A stretch of DNA of 64,000 nt from Dendrophyllia cribrosa (lineage: Eukaryota > Cnidaria > Anthozoa > Scleractinia > Dendrophylliidae), in the NCBI GenBank assembly GCA_024195265.1, contig JAJLRJ010000001.1, forward strand, positions 60,315,789-60,379,788, in the 5' to 3' direction. The notes beneath the pieces were generated by a model. The model worked only from the letters and a program-made list of their open reading frames with translations, searched no databases and was not told the DNA's origin. Position 1 is the stretch's first letter; each line of letters begins with the position of its first letter. Below are positions 35,937 through 46,021 of this stretch, piece by piece. A program made the position numbers and the translations under genes.

Positions 35937-37507
35937 CTTTACTTGGTGACCTGGCGATCTTCCCGGAGAAGGGGGAGGGTCTGGGGAGGGTAAGTCTTAC
36001 TCATACCCAGTCTTTTTTAGAACGAAGCATGTACCGTAAAGTTCCGAAAGGCTTCCGAAAGGTCGTTACTTTCGGATTTAACAGCCTTTTCCTATCGCTA
36101 CTTTCGGGTAGCTAAAACGTGTACCGTACATGGTAGGACAGGCATTGCAGGAAACCTCTCGCCGTCTAAAGGACACTGTGATCCGTCCTTTGCGGTCAAG
36201 TGTGGCATTGCTCCCACCCGGGGGGAGGGGGGGGGGGGGGGGGGGGGGGGGCGGTACTCCCATATATGAGCTATGTAGGTATGTGCCGCTGTGAAGGGTA
36301 TGGTTTTTAGGCAGTTTAGTCTGGGATAGGGTATAGTAATCAGAGATTTTTGGTCAAGAATAGGGTATCATTTTCCTCGAAACTGATCAGTTGCGTGAAG
36401 AATTTAGTCCAGACGAGGTTTACTGGCAAATGGCATTTAAAAATCAGTACGGCGGGCTGTACGGCATTTTTACTGACCTCTGGTGTCTTAGACTGTGATA
36501 GTGAACGAGTTTCTGGTAAATAGCGAGTGTAGAAAAGGTCTAGGATGGGGTAGGATTTTTCGGTGTTTAGTCTAGAACAGGGTTGCAAAATGGAGCTAAA
36601 ATTTAAGGGTCTCAGAGTCCCAGCGGCACACCCCCTCAGAGGTACGCACAATCACTGTTTTCAAACAATCCCCCTACCTCCTCCCCCACCCTCAAGTCCG
36701 AAATCTTTCTTTTTTTTTTCGACCTTTTCAGGTACGCACGTGCCTACGTGCGTACAGGTAGCTACGCCCCTGGTATGTATGTATTCGTATGCTGAAATGT
36801 CTGATTGCCGATTGCCGTAATTTAACGCGGCGCGGCGATAAGAAGTACTTTTCGCGGTTACAGTTAACAGGTGGCTAATCGGTGTCCGCGCTTTGCTACG
36901 GTTTCTGTAGCATGAAATGACTATAGATGCATGCTAGTCTATCACAGGGTTACCCCCAGCATTTCTGTGAAGTTTACCTAACGGTGACTGGTACCCATTT
37001 ATATACCTGAGTGAAGAGAGACAATGTGAAGTAAAGTTTCCCGTCTATAAAGGACAAAACCCATTTATACACCTGGGTGGAGAGAGACAATATGGAGTAA
37101 TGTATCTTGTCTAAGGTTAGGACACAACCCATTTATACATCTTGGTGGAGAAAGACAATGTGGAGTAAAGTTTTTTGTCTATTAAGGACACAACCCATTT
37201 ATACACCTGGGTGGAGAGAGACAATGTGGAGTGAAGTTGCTATATCAAAGGAACCAACACGACGCTAGAGACGAGGATTGAACAAACGACTTTCCGCTCA
37301 CTAACACTTTTTACCACAATTTCCGTTAATCTCGCAATCTGATTGGTCGATGCGGGTGGTAAATGAGAGTACAGACAACGGTGCTGACGCTAACATCACG
37401 CAATGCAAGTTATCGACAACGCTTGCTCGCGCAATGCATCAAGTTTTGTAACGAAACTTCGATTTTTCCTTGTATTTTTTCTAAATATTATGGTAAAAAA
37501 CAGATTA
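35937..37507. other. ACAD8 upstream region with repeats
   Basis: The ACAD8 promoter must lie at the low end, upstream of 35936 on the minus strand. Otherwise repeats: fragments with TTACTTTCGGA motifs (36030-36120), a G-run element at about 36210-36570 ending in a GGTATGTGCCGC-type motif, the second copy of the dispersed repeat (36623-36773), and the tandem array at 36993-37245. No gene is seen. Confidence 0.6.
36993..37245. repeat. About 66-bp tandem repeat, four copies
   Basis: Units start ACCCATTTATACACCTGGGT and contain GGAGAGAGACAATGTGGAGT. The last is partial. Copies differ by several substitutions, so the array is not young. Confidence 0.85.
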
Positions 37508-37893
37508 CTACGGTGGCCCACAAGTGTCACGGCAGAACAAACCAATTTCACGGCAGAACAAACCAAACTCACGGCAGAACAAACCAAACTCGCGGCAGAA
37601 CAAACAAAACTCACGGCAGAACAAACAAAACCCACGGCAGAACAAACCAGACTCACGGCAGAACAAACCAAACTCACGGCAGAACAAACAAAACTCACGG
37701 CAGAACAAAGAAAGTTTTTCCACGGCGGAAGTGAAAAACCACGGCGGAAGTAAAAAGCCACGGCGGAAGTAAAAAGCTACGGCGGAAGTAAAAAGCCACG
37801 GCGGAAGTGAAAAACCACCGCTGACCAAAGGGCTTGTGGACTCGGGATTGGCGCTTACTTCGTTTCCCGCTTGTTTTGTCGCCTTATGTGAAT

Positions 37894-37960
37894 ATGTTTT
37901 GTTCCAAGTGCGGGACTGAGCTGCCCGTAATAGTTCATTTTTGCCCCAGTTGTGGAGAAG
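37894..37960 (+). CDS. Zinc-ribbon first exon (left arm)
   Basis: 67 nt, ATG to donor GTAAGTC, encoding a short Cys4 zinc ribbon: CSKC, then CPSC after 13 residues. This kind of ribbon usually sits at a protein N-terminus. I infer it is the first exon of the transposon-borne helicase gene, because it is upstream of the helicase exon in the same orientation. No acceptor was confirmed. Confidence 0.5.
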
Positions 37961-38222
37961 GTAAGTCTTTTTTGCTATTTCAGGCCGTAACTTTAGATTA
38001 AAGGCCATACTGACTGAAAAACTGGCGGTGAATCCCGGATAATTATGGACATGCCACATGCACACGAAGCCCACCCTGCTTCCCCATAACATGACATGGG
38101 GAAGCAGGGTGGGCTTCGTGTGCATGTGGCATGTCCATAATTATCCGGGATTCACCGCCAGTTTTTCAGTCAACATGGCCTTTAATCTAAAGTTACGGCC
38201 TGAAATAGCAAAAAAGACTTAC

Positions 38223-38289
38223 CTTCTCCACAACTGGGGCAAAAATGAGCTATTACGGGCAGCTCAGTCCCGCACTTGGAACAAAACAT
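38223..38289 (-). CDS. Zinc-ribbon first exon (inverted right arm)
   Basis: Mirror copy of the exon at 37894-37960, with ATG and GTAAGT donor intact and one residue changed (Val to Ala). It points away from the helicase exon, so it cannot be its 5' exon in this arrangement. Confidence 0.5.
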
Positions 38290-38613
38290 ATTAACATAAA
38301 GCGACAAAACAAGCGGGAAATAGCCTGTGAACAGGCCTTCTTGTGGGGGTATGACGAAAGTAGATAGCGGCGAAAAGAAAACTCGCGAGAAAAACTCGGC
38401 GAGCGAAGCGAGCCGCGCTAAAACTGGGGAGAGGGGAAGAGGCGGGGAGGCCTGTAGACAAACCATTGATGCCGCCGTTCCAGATCACCAACTGTGCACT
38501 ATTTTCTAGTGCAAACGCTGATTGGTCAGATCACCGACTGTTGACACATTCTGTTGACAAGTTTGCGGTCAAAATTCGATCAAAATTTGCATATCGCACT
38601 GCAAAATAGAAAC

Positions 38614-38973
38614 ATGTCTGACGGCCGGTTCTCAATCGATCAGTTTGAAAAAGCATTGGGCCATTCTCTGGGGGATTTCCCTCATATTACAAATTTAAAA
38701 GAAGAGCAGAAACGCTCTTTGAAGTCTTTAGCGGAGAAACATGATGTATTTAGCATTCTTCCGACTGGATTTGGAAAAAGTTCAATCTTTCAAATTCTCC
38801 TTCGTGTCCTGAAAGAGCTGTGGAAGTTGGAAAGAATGACCGTTATTGTTGTAACGCCACTAGTTTCCATTATGAAGGATCAAGTCGAGGAGATGACACG
38901 TTTGGGACTCAAAGCATTTGCTATTGGTTTAGGGGAAGAAGAAGCTGAGAAAGAACTATGCGCATGGTTATAA
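38614..38973 (+). pseudogene. RecQ-like helicase exon, truncated
   Basis: 119 codons of a superfamily-2 helicase: Q-motif-like NLKEEQKRSL, Walker A LPTGFGKSS (residues 49-57), motif Ia VVTPLVSIMKDQ. The frame then stops after CAWL. DEAH, motif VI and the RecQ C-terminal domain are absent, so this is a remnant. Its position inside the minisatellite-TIR element suggests it is transposon cargo or the element's own enzyme. Confidence 0.7.
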
Positions 38974-39993
38974 AACTAAAAGGGGTAGACAGACCTACAC
39001 GACTCCTGTTGTGTGACCATTGTATTGTTTTAAGCCTTCACTGCATGTCTTTAAGCGACTCTCTGTAAAAATAGACAGGCTAAAAACTAGTATCAGTCAT
39101 CGCTAAAAAGTATTTAAAAAGCATAAAGCTTTCCCAGTAAGACTTAAGAGAGAAATGTGTCTTTAGATCACAGTTAGGAATTTGTTCTCTTCGATGATAT
39201 TGATCTTTTGATTTCGGCGGAATATCTCTGAAATTGTACAGAGCCGTTTATATAGAATTGTATTTCTTTATGCCGTTGTTTGGTGCTAGCTCTAATTTGC
39301 ATACACTGTGGTTTCTCTGGCTCACTTTTGTTGCAAGATAAATACTAATCGGCTAAAGTTTGTTATCGCTTTGAAAGTGTAAGGATCGTTAATTTCTCAT
39401 GCCGTGATTATTCGTTCGCGCGACTTGTCATTTTCACGTGCGCGACTATTTACATTCCAATGCAACCAACCACTGATATTGATCTTGTTGACAGATAATC
39501 GACAGATTAATTACAAAGGGGTGGAATGGCGGCCTCAATAATTTGTCGACAGGCTCTCCCCCTCCCCCTCCCTTTTCCTTTTACCCACCCCCTCCCCGTT
39601 CGTCGTTTTTTTTTTTTGCCCTATATCCCAACAGAGAGCCTGTTCACAGGCTAGCGGGAAACGAAGTAAGCGCCAATCCCGAGTCCACAAGCCCTTTGGT
39701 CAGCGGTGGTTTTTCACTTCCGCCGTGGCTTTTTACTTCCGCCGTGGTTTTTTACTTCCGCCGTGGCTTTTTACTTCCGCCGTGGTTTTTCACTTCCGCC
39801 GTGGAAAAACTTTCTTTGTTCTGCCGTGAGTTTTGTTTGTTCTGCCGTGAGTTTGGTTTGTTCTGCCGTGAGTTTGGTTTGTTCTGCCGTGAGTTTTGTT
39901 TGTTCTGCCGTGAGTTTGGTTTGTTCTGCCGTGTGTTTGGTTTGTTCTGCCGTGAGTTTTAGTTCTGCCGTGACACTTGTGGGCCACCGTAGG

Positions 39994-40168
39994 ATTTCCA
40001 CCGGTTTTCCGTGGTGTGGACTCTTATTTACCACGATTTACGTCATGACATGGTCAAAATTTGTTGCTGACTCACTCGGCTGCGCCTCGTGAGTCCACAA
40101 CATTTTGATCATGTGATGACGTAAATCGTGGTAAATAAGAGTCCACACCACGGAAAACCAGTGGAAAT
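39994..40168. mobile_element. Hairpin MITE next to the helicase element
   Basis: Arms of about 67 bp starting ATTTCCACCGGTTTTCCGTG pair with the complement ending at 40168, with few mismatches and a central CGAGGCGCAGCC-type loop. It begins 1 base after the preceding element's end. Confidence 0.8.
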
Positions 40169-40185
40169 TTGCTAAATTCCCGAGC

Positions 40186-40272
40186 CAACCTCGTTCCCAG
40201 GGTTTTTTCCCTTTTTTTGAAAAATTGTCCCAATTTTTCATAAAAAGGGAAAAAACCCTGGGAACGAGGTTG
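40186..40272. mobile_element. 87-bp hairpin MULE-type MITE with 9-bp duplication
   Basis: The ends CAACCTCGTTCCCAGGG and complement are identical to the copy at 24945, but the inner arms (TTTTTTCCCTTTTTTTGAAA) are different in sequence and still self-complementary. It is flanked by the 9-bp duplication TTCCCGAGC (40177-40185, 40273-40281). Confidence 0.88.
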
Positions 40273-40433
40273 TTCCCGAGCCTCAAAATATATACATCTC
40301 CACAGTAGTACAGCGTACTTCTATCTAAAATAGAATGGTAAGTGATGTATAAAGAAACCACAACAAATATAAGTGACTACTGCATAAATTTATTTACAGA
40401 AACTATTTAGAAAAATAGGCAATTTAAATACAT

Positions 40434-40575
40434 TTATACCATACCATAGAAAATACAACCAATCAGAATACAGGAAAGCCGTTGTTCGACCGTATTACAC
40501 TTAACCTTCCCATCGTGCGCTGCGTATGCCGCATTGATGGTGCTTCCTACTGTATTTTCTACGGCATGGTATAAA
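40434..40575. mobile_element. Short TIR element
   Basis: The ends TTTATACCATACCATAGAAA and GTATTTTCTACGGCATGGTA pair imperfectly around a non-coding centre. Confidence 0.6.
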
Positions 40576-41017
40576 ATAGTTATGCAACACTTTCTCGTGA
40601 TATACCACTCGAAAGCGTTACATGTCCAGTATATAGCACTGTCAGTGACGTTTGGAAAAAGTACCTTAATATTTGTTTTGGAATCTTACAAGATCACAAT
40701 GAAAAAAATTGTTTGCAGGAAGGTTTGTTTTGAAAAAAAAAATAATTGCAGAGGTGCATGGATAAAAAAAAATGTTTGCAGAGGAAAATTTCTCATACCC
40801 CCCCTCCAGAAAAATAATGGTCCGTTCCTTATTTTCGGGGGGTCGCTACTTTCGGGATTTGCTAACACATGTGAAATTTTAGCACTACTTTCGGAGGGTC
40901 GCTACTTTCGGGGGTTCATTATTTTCGGAACTTTACGGTATTGTTATTCAATGAGATAGAAATATGATTTCCATCTCATTAAACTAGGTTATTTCTGCAA
41001 TCCCCGCACCTTAGTGA

Positions 41018-41167
41018 GCAATTTGGGAGTGAGATATGAGCACTATGTTCTGATGACTCCAAACAAACCCTTCTAATTTTGCCACGTTTAGGAACTGAGG
41101 CGAAATCAGAAGGGTTTTAATGGAGTCATTTGACCATAAAATTGTCCATATCTCACCCCCAAATTGC
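41018..41167. mobile_element. Palindromic MITE
   Basis: GCAATTTGGGAGTGAGATAT (left) pairs with ATATCTCACCCCCAAATTGC (right). Inner arms around AACCCTTCT / AGAAGGGTT also pair. Confidence 0.65.
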
Positions 41168-41767
41168 AGTAAGATGCTCTTTCCGAATATCTAATAGTTT
41201 TTTGTGACGTCATCACTTCAGGACTCCTCTGAACAGTTGTTTGTGACACAGGTCACCCAATCTGTGTTATTAATAAGTTTGTAAGGGGAAATCGAACTGA
41301 AAATAGCTTTCAATAAATGTATGGGTAAATTATTAATTAAAAAATAGTTGACCAAAGGTTACCTAATGTTGTTAGATGTCTCAAACATTAATAAAAAAGA
41401 AACTATATGCATGTGAGCCAAAGGACGAAATGCAAAGGAGTCTAAGACCCCATATAGGAGCAGATCACCATGAAAAATATCAACATTCAATTAAAAATAC
41501 AGTATGTTTAAAACTCTCTCTTAACGACCACTATCTTACTTTGTAAATAACGGTTGTTTCTCAATCAAATACTGTTTCAAAAACTCTTTTGCGACCACTT
41601 TTTCCTGCACCAAGAGTGGTCGCTTAAGAGAAAGTTGACTGGAGTCAATTTTAACACTTCGCAGTTGAGTATATTTACGAGGTGAGATCAAGAACATGTT
41701 CTTCCCACTCCAGGATCCATTCCCGAGGACATGGTAACCAGGATAGTGACATCTTTTCCTGGCGTGC

Positions 41768-41996
41768 GTTTCTTAAAAGTCCCGAAGACTTTTCGGGCCC
41801 GAAAGCTATTTTTTAAATGTAGTTTCTGACGAAAGGCGTTTAAGTTTTTAGCTCACAAATCAGCTAAAGTTGTGTAGTAAACGTAAGATTTTATTGCTTA
41901 GCTTTCAAAATCAACAAAAACCGAATCTTTATTGGTAAACATTCTCAGGTAACACAGCTTTTCGGGTCCGAAAAGTTTTCGAGACTTTCGAGAAAC
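41768..41996. mobile_element. Short TIR element
   Basis: The ends are GTTTCTTAAAAGTCCCGAA and TTTTCGAGACTTTCGAGAAAC, with TTTTCGGGCCCGAAA-type inner repeats. Imperfect; no coding capacity. Confidence 0.5.
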
Positions 41997-42878
41997 GGGT
42001 GCCCTGGACAAGACAATGATTCCCCGGATATGCTTGATCTCGACCTCAGGGGGCACTCAGGTATATTAATAGTAACGAGGAGGTGCGAAGACCTTTTTGT
42101 TTTGTTTTTTACATTTCCGATCTGAGGACTTTTTGGGGGTTACAAATTTTGTGGTGAGAGATTTTGGTGACGACTTTTTGTGGGTATCAGCAAAAAGAGA
42201 ACCTTTTTATTCAGAGAAAAGGGACTTTTTAGGCGTTTCACTTTGGGCCCTTTATCGTTTTTGGGGCCTGATTTTAGCCTAATAATTTGGCCTCATTTGC
42301 ACCTCCCTGTGACTATAACAGGTGTATGGCACCACAGCAATAGCCAGTATAGGAAAACAGTCAGCAGTGAAAAATTTTTGAGCACTGGGTTTTTTTTAAT
42401 TTCTTGGCCAAACCCCTCTATACCATACCCTTCAAAATGCGTGTCTTGGAAAACTTAATAAATAAATCACTTTTATTAATTAATAAAATCATCAGCTTTC
42501 AGTTTCTTTGATCCACTGATATTTCAGCAGTTTGTGCATCACTTCTCAAAAATTTGTAAACTTCAAAGCTCATACTTGTCTAAGAAATCTTTTCACTCGA
42601 ACACACACATCATTGGTGAGCCAGGGGCATATAACTTGGATGGCAGGAAGATTAAATAGATAAAATCATTGCAAGCAAATGCAAGTCACTCATGTTCACT
42701 AAATAGGCATTAGAGCACTCTAATGCCATTAAGTAAACTTTCTGCCACCCCAGTTGACTGCCGTTAAGTCTCCAAGGCCATAGCACTAAGACTGAATGAG
42801 TGGAGTTTAAATTTTATGATTGTCCGAGACAGCCACAACACCATTAAACCACATAATTTTGAATAAGTTATCACAATT

Positions 42879-43785
42879 GAAGGGCTCGGGCATATCCAGC
42901 CTATGTTGCTTTTGAAGTCGTTTTTTATTTTTCTCGCTCAGATTTGTCCATTTTTGGCATGTGAACTACAAATTAGTTGCAAAACATTGTTCAGATTTTT
43001 TTTTTCCTGTCGTTTTCAAGAATTAATGTATGCAAAAAAAAAATCTGCATGTCTCCCGCTGAATCCCGCTCGAAAAAATGAATCCCAAGGTTTACCCGAA
43101 TTTCTCGATTTCACGCTGATTTTTCACTTCAGATGGCCAAGTTTGGGCCCGTACCGCTAAATCTCGCTCAAGAAAAATAAATCCCGAAGTTCATTCCCTC
43201 AAAATCGCTTCATTTTTATCACCGATAGTCAGCCACTTAGATTCGCGCCATCTCCCTTATCCAGACGGACCTCCTTTAGGAAGCACTCCCGGTCCTCCAC
43301 TGCCGGCTCATAGTCTTTGCCTGCCTTGCTGAATTTCACCCGGCCGCAAGAACTCACTTTGAGCTGCCCAAAGCTGTATTTCAATCTCCCATGCGACCAC
43401 GAAGGCCGACCTATCTGCCACTGTCGCAAAGCATGTTGGGATATCAATGCCATAGCGAGCTCGCGATCGATAACGAACCAGGCGCACGTATATAACGGTA
43501 TTTTCGTTCATATCGTTGGCGCGGGTCAGGAGTATTGCGGTCGCATATTCTCACGGCCAATCTGCTGTAATGGCGTCGAAATTACGCTCTGAATGTAAAC
43601 AACCACTAGAAGACCAGAACTCTGCCTTTTTTCAGGTGAAATTAGTCCAGTTTCTTAGGATTAGTGCAAATTCGACAAGGGTTTGTGATATTATTAGTTG
43701 TATGATAAGATTGGGCAAATCTGAGCAAGAAAAAAAGTAAAAACGCTCAAAAAGCAACATAGGCTGGTTATTCCCCGGGCCCTTC
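42879..43785. mobile_element. TIR element with GAAGGGC ends
   Basis: 907 bp. The left end GAAGGGCTCGGGCATATCCA and the right end (complement GAAGGGCCCGGGGAATAACC) both lead into AGCCTATGTTGCTTTT. On the minus strand at 43453-43229 a 74-codon frame (FGQLKVSSCGRVKFSK...) looks compositionally coding, but I cannot assign it. The TIRs resemble those of the element at 25263. Confidence 0.6.
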
Positions 43786-44449
43786 AATAATTGTTATGCT
43801 CAAATTTCAAGCAGAAATTAAACAACCCTAGCTGCAACAGAATATGATAATCTTGATTGAATTAACATTAGTAAAGAATTTAACATTAGTAAATATCCAT
43901 ACCCACCTCCCCACTCCCCCCCCCCCCCCCCTCTATGAAAAGGTTCTTGGAAATTTTGTGGGGGAGTGGGATCTCTAAAGCCAAAAGTATGAAGTTAAAC
44001 TGGAATTTTCAGAGGGTGGGGGATTTTAAACCAAACAACTTCTGTGGGGAGGAATGGATATTTTCTGGTATAACATGTTTACAACAAAACTGCTTGACTG
44101 CATAGCATTTAAAATAAAACTAAAATTAATATTAATTTATGTTTATAACATGTTTTTTAAGAAAATGAAAAAAAACATTTTATGCAAAGGTCAGCCACTT
44201 GTTTCTTGTGGCATTTGTTAGCATGGTTAATGGATCATTAGAGTAGTTCTCTGCTAATGTGAACCTTTCATTGGGTACCTACAATCGTCGCTCCAGTACC
44301 TAAGCTAGTTGATTTATCAATTACAATTGTCATGACTCCAATTTCATTGGATAAACCCATACAGAGTCTGCAATGTGTTGGGTTATATTAGACATTAAAC
44401 ATTAGATAAGATAATTAATGTCCTCTGGAGTATTGTGCTGTCAATGCAG

Positions 44450-45904
44450 CTAAAACCACAACTCATCAGGATCAGTTGACTTACTTCCAAATAAACTTTG
44501 CTCCCAGTCAGACAGTTGCTGTAAAAAGCCACGGTTAGGTCGGATACAGGATCTCCTATCCCTTACAAAGTCATGAGCCACCTTAAGAGTCCACTGTTTA
44601 GATTTCATCAAGTATGCAATGACGGTCGTCGAGCTGCGGCTTACCCCAAGATTGCAGTGTATGAGGATACGTCCATTTGCAGACAACGCATCAGTAATGA
44701 ACTGACAAGCTTTGGAGAAATAAACCTTTAAATCACTGGATGGATTATCATCCAGATTGATATTAAGATACTGAATGCGATCAGTGAAAGGCGAAGCATG
44801 TTCACTTCCAATATTGATGACATGTGTAAGATTTAAATCTGATATTACTTTTGCATTGGTCGCTTGCTCTCCTTTACCCAAGTAGATCTGGTTTTCCAAA
44901 ATGAGGGAAGGATACACGGTGATTTCTTTGTGATTATGTCGAATGGTTAATTCTTTAGTAGTGCACATAAAAGGCAAAACTTGTTGGAAACTCTCATATC
45001 CTGAAACTAGAAACAGAGGCTCCACTAACTCATAATTCATCAACTCCCTCATAAGCTTAATCTCAGGTTGATCTTCTTTTCTTGTATCCGAGACTGCATT
45101 ACCGTACACAACAACGTGCGTGAACTCGCTAAGCCGATTAGCGATGGCCTCCTCGCCACCTGTGAAATAACTATAGCCGAACATGGCAGATGCCAAGTCA
45201 CTGTACAAAGAAGCTGAACAGCGTGCTAAAATAATATGGCCTCGATCGTATTCCGCTTTCGATCTAGCATCAACAACAAGCAGATAAAACGGATCGAAGA
45301 TATTCGAGCGTAATGCTCCGTCCCAGAAATAATTGTACAGTTCTTTCACGGTGATCAAATTTGACGCTTCAATACTCCCGCTTGCCTGCCCAGGAAGCAA
45401 GCCCGGTGATTGCGGGACAACGGTGGAATTCGAGTCCTTAACATCTTGATTTTCATTCCCGACAACAGATGAGCCGTTCGCTGCCACACTCTTCCCTTCT
45501 TTGTCACTCAATTGATTATTCGATGAAGTACCAACTTGGCTCTGTGGGTACTTGTTCTTGCTCGGACCTGAAAACATCTCAATTTTCTTGCCATTTTGTT
45601 GTTTTCCCTGAGGGTTCAGCTCAGTCGGAGAATTGAAGTGTGCTGTTTGTGTTTTTGCGGTTTGCGAATGCACAGCATCTCGAGAATTTTTTCTCGTAGT
45701 TATATGTGATATCCAGAAATTTTTGCTATCTTTTCTTTCCATTCCTTTAGTTTCTTGCTCCGACTCGGCGAGTTGTTCGCGCCTGCCGCCACTTTTCACT
45801 CTCTTGTCACGCTGTTTCGCAGCTCCCTTCGTTTGCATATTTCCATTGCTTTTATCCTTTTTCTCTGGCTTCTGTCTCGGACTCCGTGAAAGAGACCCTC
45901 CCAT
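44450..45904 (-). CDS. STYXL1: Rhodanese + dual-specificity phosphatase, STYXL1-like, single exon
   Basis: 484-codon uninterrupted gene. The N-terminus MGGSLSRS is a myristoylation-type start (Gly2), followed by about 180 basic, low-complexity residues. A rhodanese/CH2-like domain spans about 185-310 (VDARSKAEYDRGHI). A dual-specificity phosphatase fold spans about 325-480, with LDDN (candidate general acid Asp385 or Asp386), the P-loop HCNLGVSRSS (Cys417, Arg423), AYLM and CIRPNRGFLQQL...WEQSLFG. The domain pair and C-terminus match MK-STYX/STYXL1, which regulates MAPK and stress signalling. In human STYXL1 the catalytic Cys is lost, whereas here it is present. Having no introns is unusual beside the many-exon genes nearby and may reflect retroposition. 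Orthology is inferred by eye; a MAPK-phosphatase (DUSP) gene is the alternative. Confidence 0.85.
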   Translation of the reverse strand: MGGSLSRSPRQKPEKKDKSNGNMQTKGAAKQRDKRVKSGGRREQLAESEQETKGMERKDSKNFWISHITTRKNSRDAVHSQTAKTQTAHFNSPTELNPQGKQQNGKKIEMFSGPSKNKYPQSQVGTSSNNQLSDKEGKSVAANGSSVVGNENQDVKDSNSTVVPQSPGLLPGQASGSIEASNLITVKELYNYFWDGALRSNIFDPFYLLVVDARSKAEYDRGHIILARCSASLYSDLASAMFGYSYFTGGEEAIANRLSEFTHVVVYGNAVSDTRKEDQPEIKLMRELMNYELVEPLFLVSGYESFQQVLPFMCTTKELTIRHNHKEITVYPSLILENQIYLGKGEQATNAKVISDLNLTHVINIGSEHASPFTDRIQYLNINLDDNPSSDLKVYFSKACQFITDALSANGRILIHCNLGVSRSSTTVIAYLMKSKQWTLKVAHDFVRDRRSCIRPNRGFLQQLSDWEQSLFGSKSTDPDELWF

Positions 45905-46021
45905 TGCAATCTACGTTTTAAACTAGCCTGAAAATCTACGCTTATTGTCTGACTTCTTCTTTAGAAAAGTTTGAAAGAAAACGTATTTACTGTAACTTTC
46001 GCAAGAACCCGAAGTACGAAT

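Larger units (their letters stand above)
37845..38330. repeat. About 480-bp near-perfect palindrome
   Basis: Two arms of about 235 bp meet near 38092/38093 with essentially no spacer; I count about 5 mismatches. Each arm carries the zinc-ribbon first exon and the following intron start, in opposite orientations. Confidence 0.85.
37508..39992. mobile_element. 2.5-kb element with minisatellite TIRs, helicase and zinc-ribbon exons
   Basis: The outermost ends are CTACGGTGGCCCACAAGTGT and its complement. The inverted ends run about 350 bp: nine 21-bp units (CACGGCAGAACAAACCAAACT type) then five 19-bp units (CACGGCGGAAGTAAAAAGC type) on the left (37527-37822), with the same in reverse on the right (39700-39975). 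A shared segment GACCAAAGGGCTTGTGGACT leads inward. Inside are a 480-bp palindrome carrying a zinc-ribbon exon twice and a truncated RecQ-like helicase exon. No target duplication is visible, and I do not recognise a transposase, so the superfamily is unassigned. Confidence 0.7.
40273..44449. other. Intergenic repeat-rich stretch
   Basis: Apart from the MITEs listed separately (40434, 41018, 41768, 42879), it holds CTACTTTCGGG repeats at about 40800-40940 related to those near 36031, a fragment with CTTAAGAGAAAGTTGACTG at about 41500-41640, and a C-run at about 43918-43932. I see no gene. Confidence 0.5.

Noticed and set aside
36078..36263. Proline-rich protein start (poly-Pro), and similar at 53831-54092 and 50260-50457
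   Set aside because: Translations of G/C homopolymers within repeats.
37363..37772. Open frames of 80-120 codons in several frames on both strands with repeats such as TAEQTKL or CSAVSLV
   Set aside because: They are translations of the 21-bp and 19-bp minisatellite units, whose lengths and composition keep most frames open. The mirror set at 39540-40090 is the same artefact.
38058..38294. 78-codon plus-strand frame and the 205-codon minus frame at 37508-38125
   Set aside because: Both are products of the palindrome arms and minisatellite, sharing the same peptide in opposite orientations.
36031..40939. A 4.9-kb transposon bounded by TACCGTAAAGTTCCGAAA and its complement
   Set aside because: Only 18 bp pair; beyond that the flanks diverge and no target duplication is seen. 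More likely two separate copies of one repeat.
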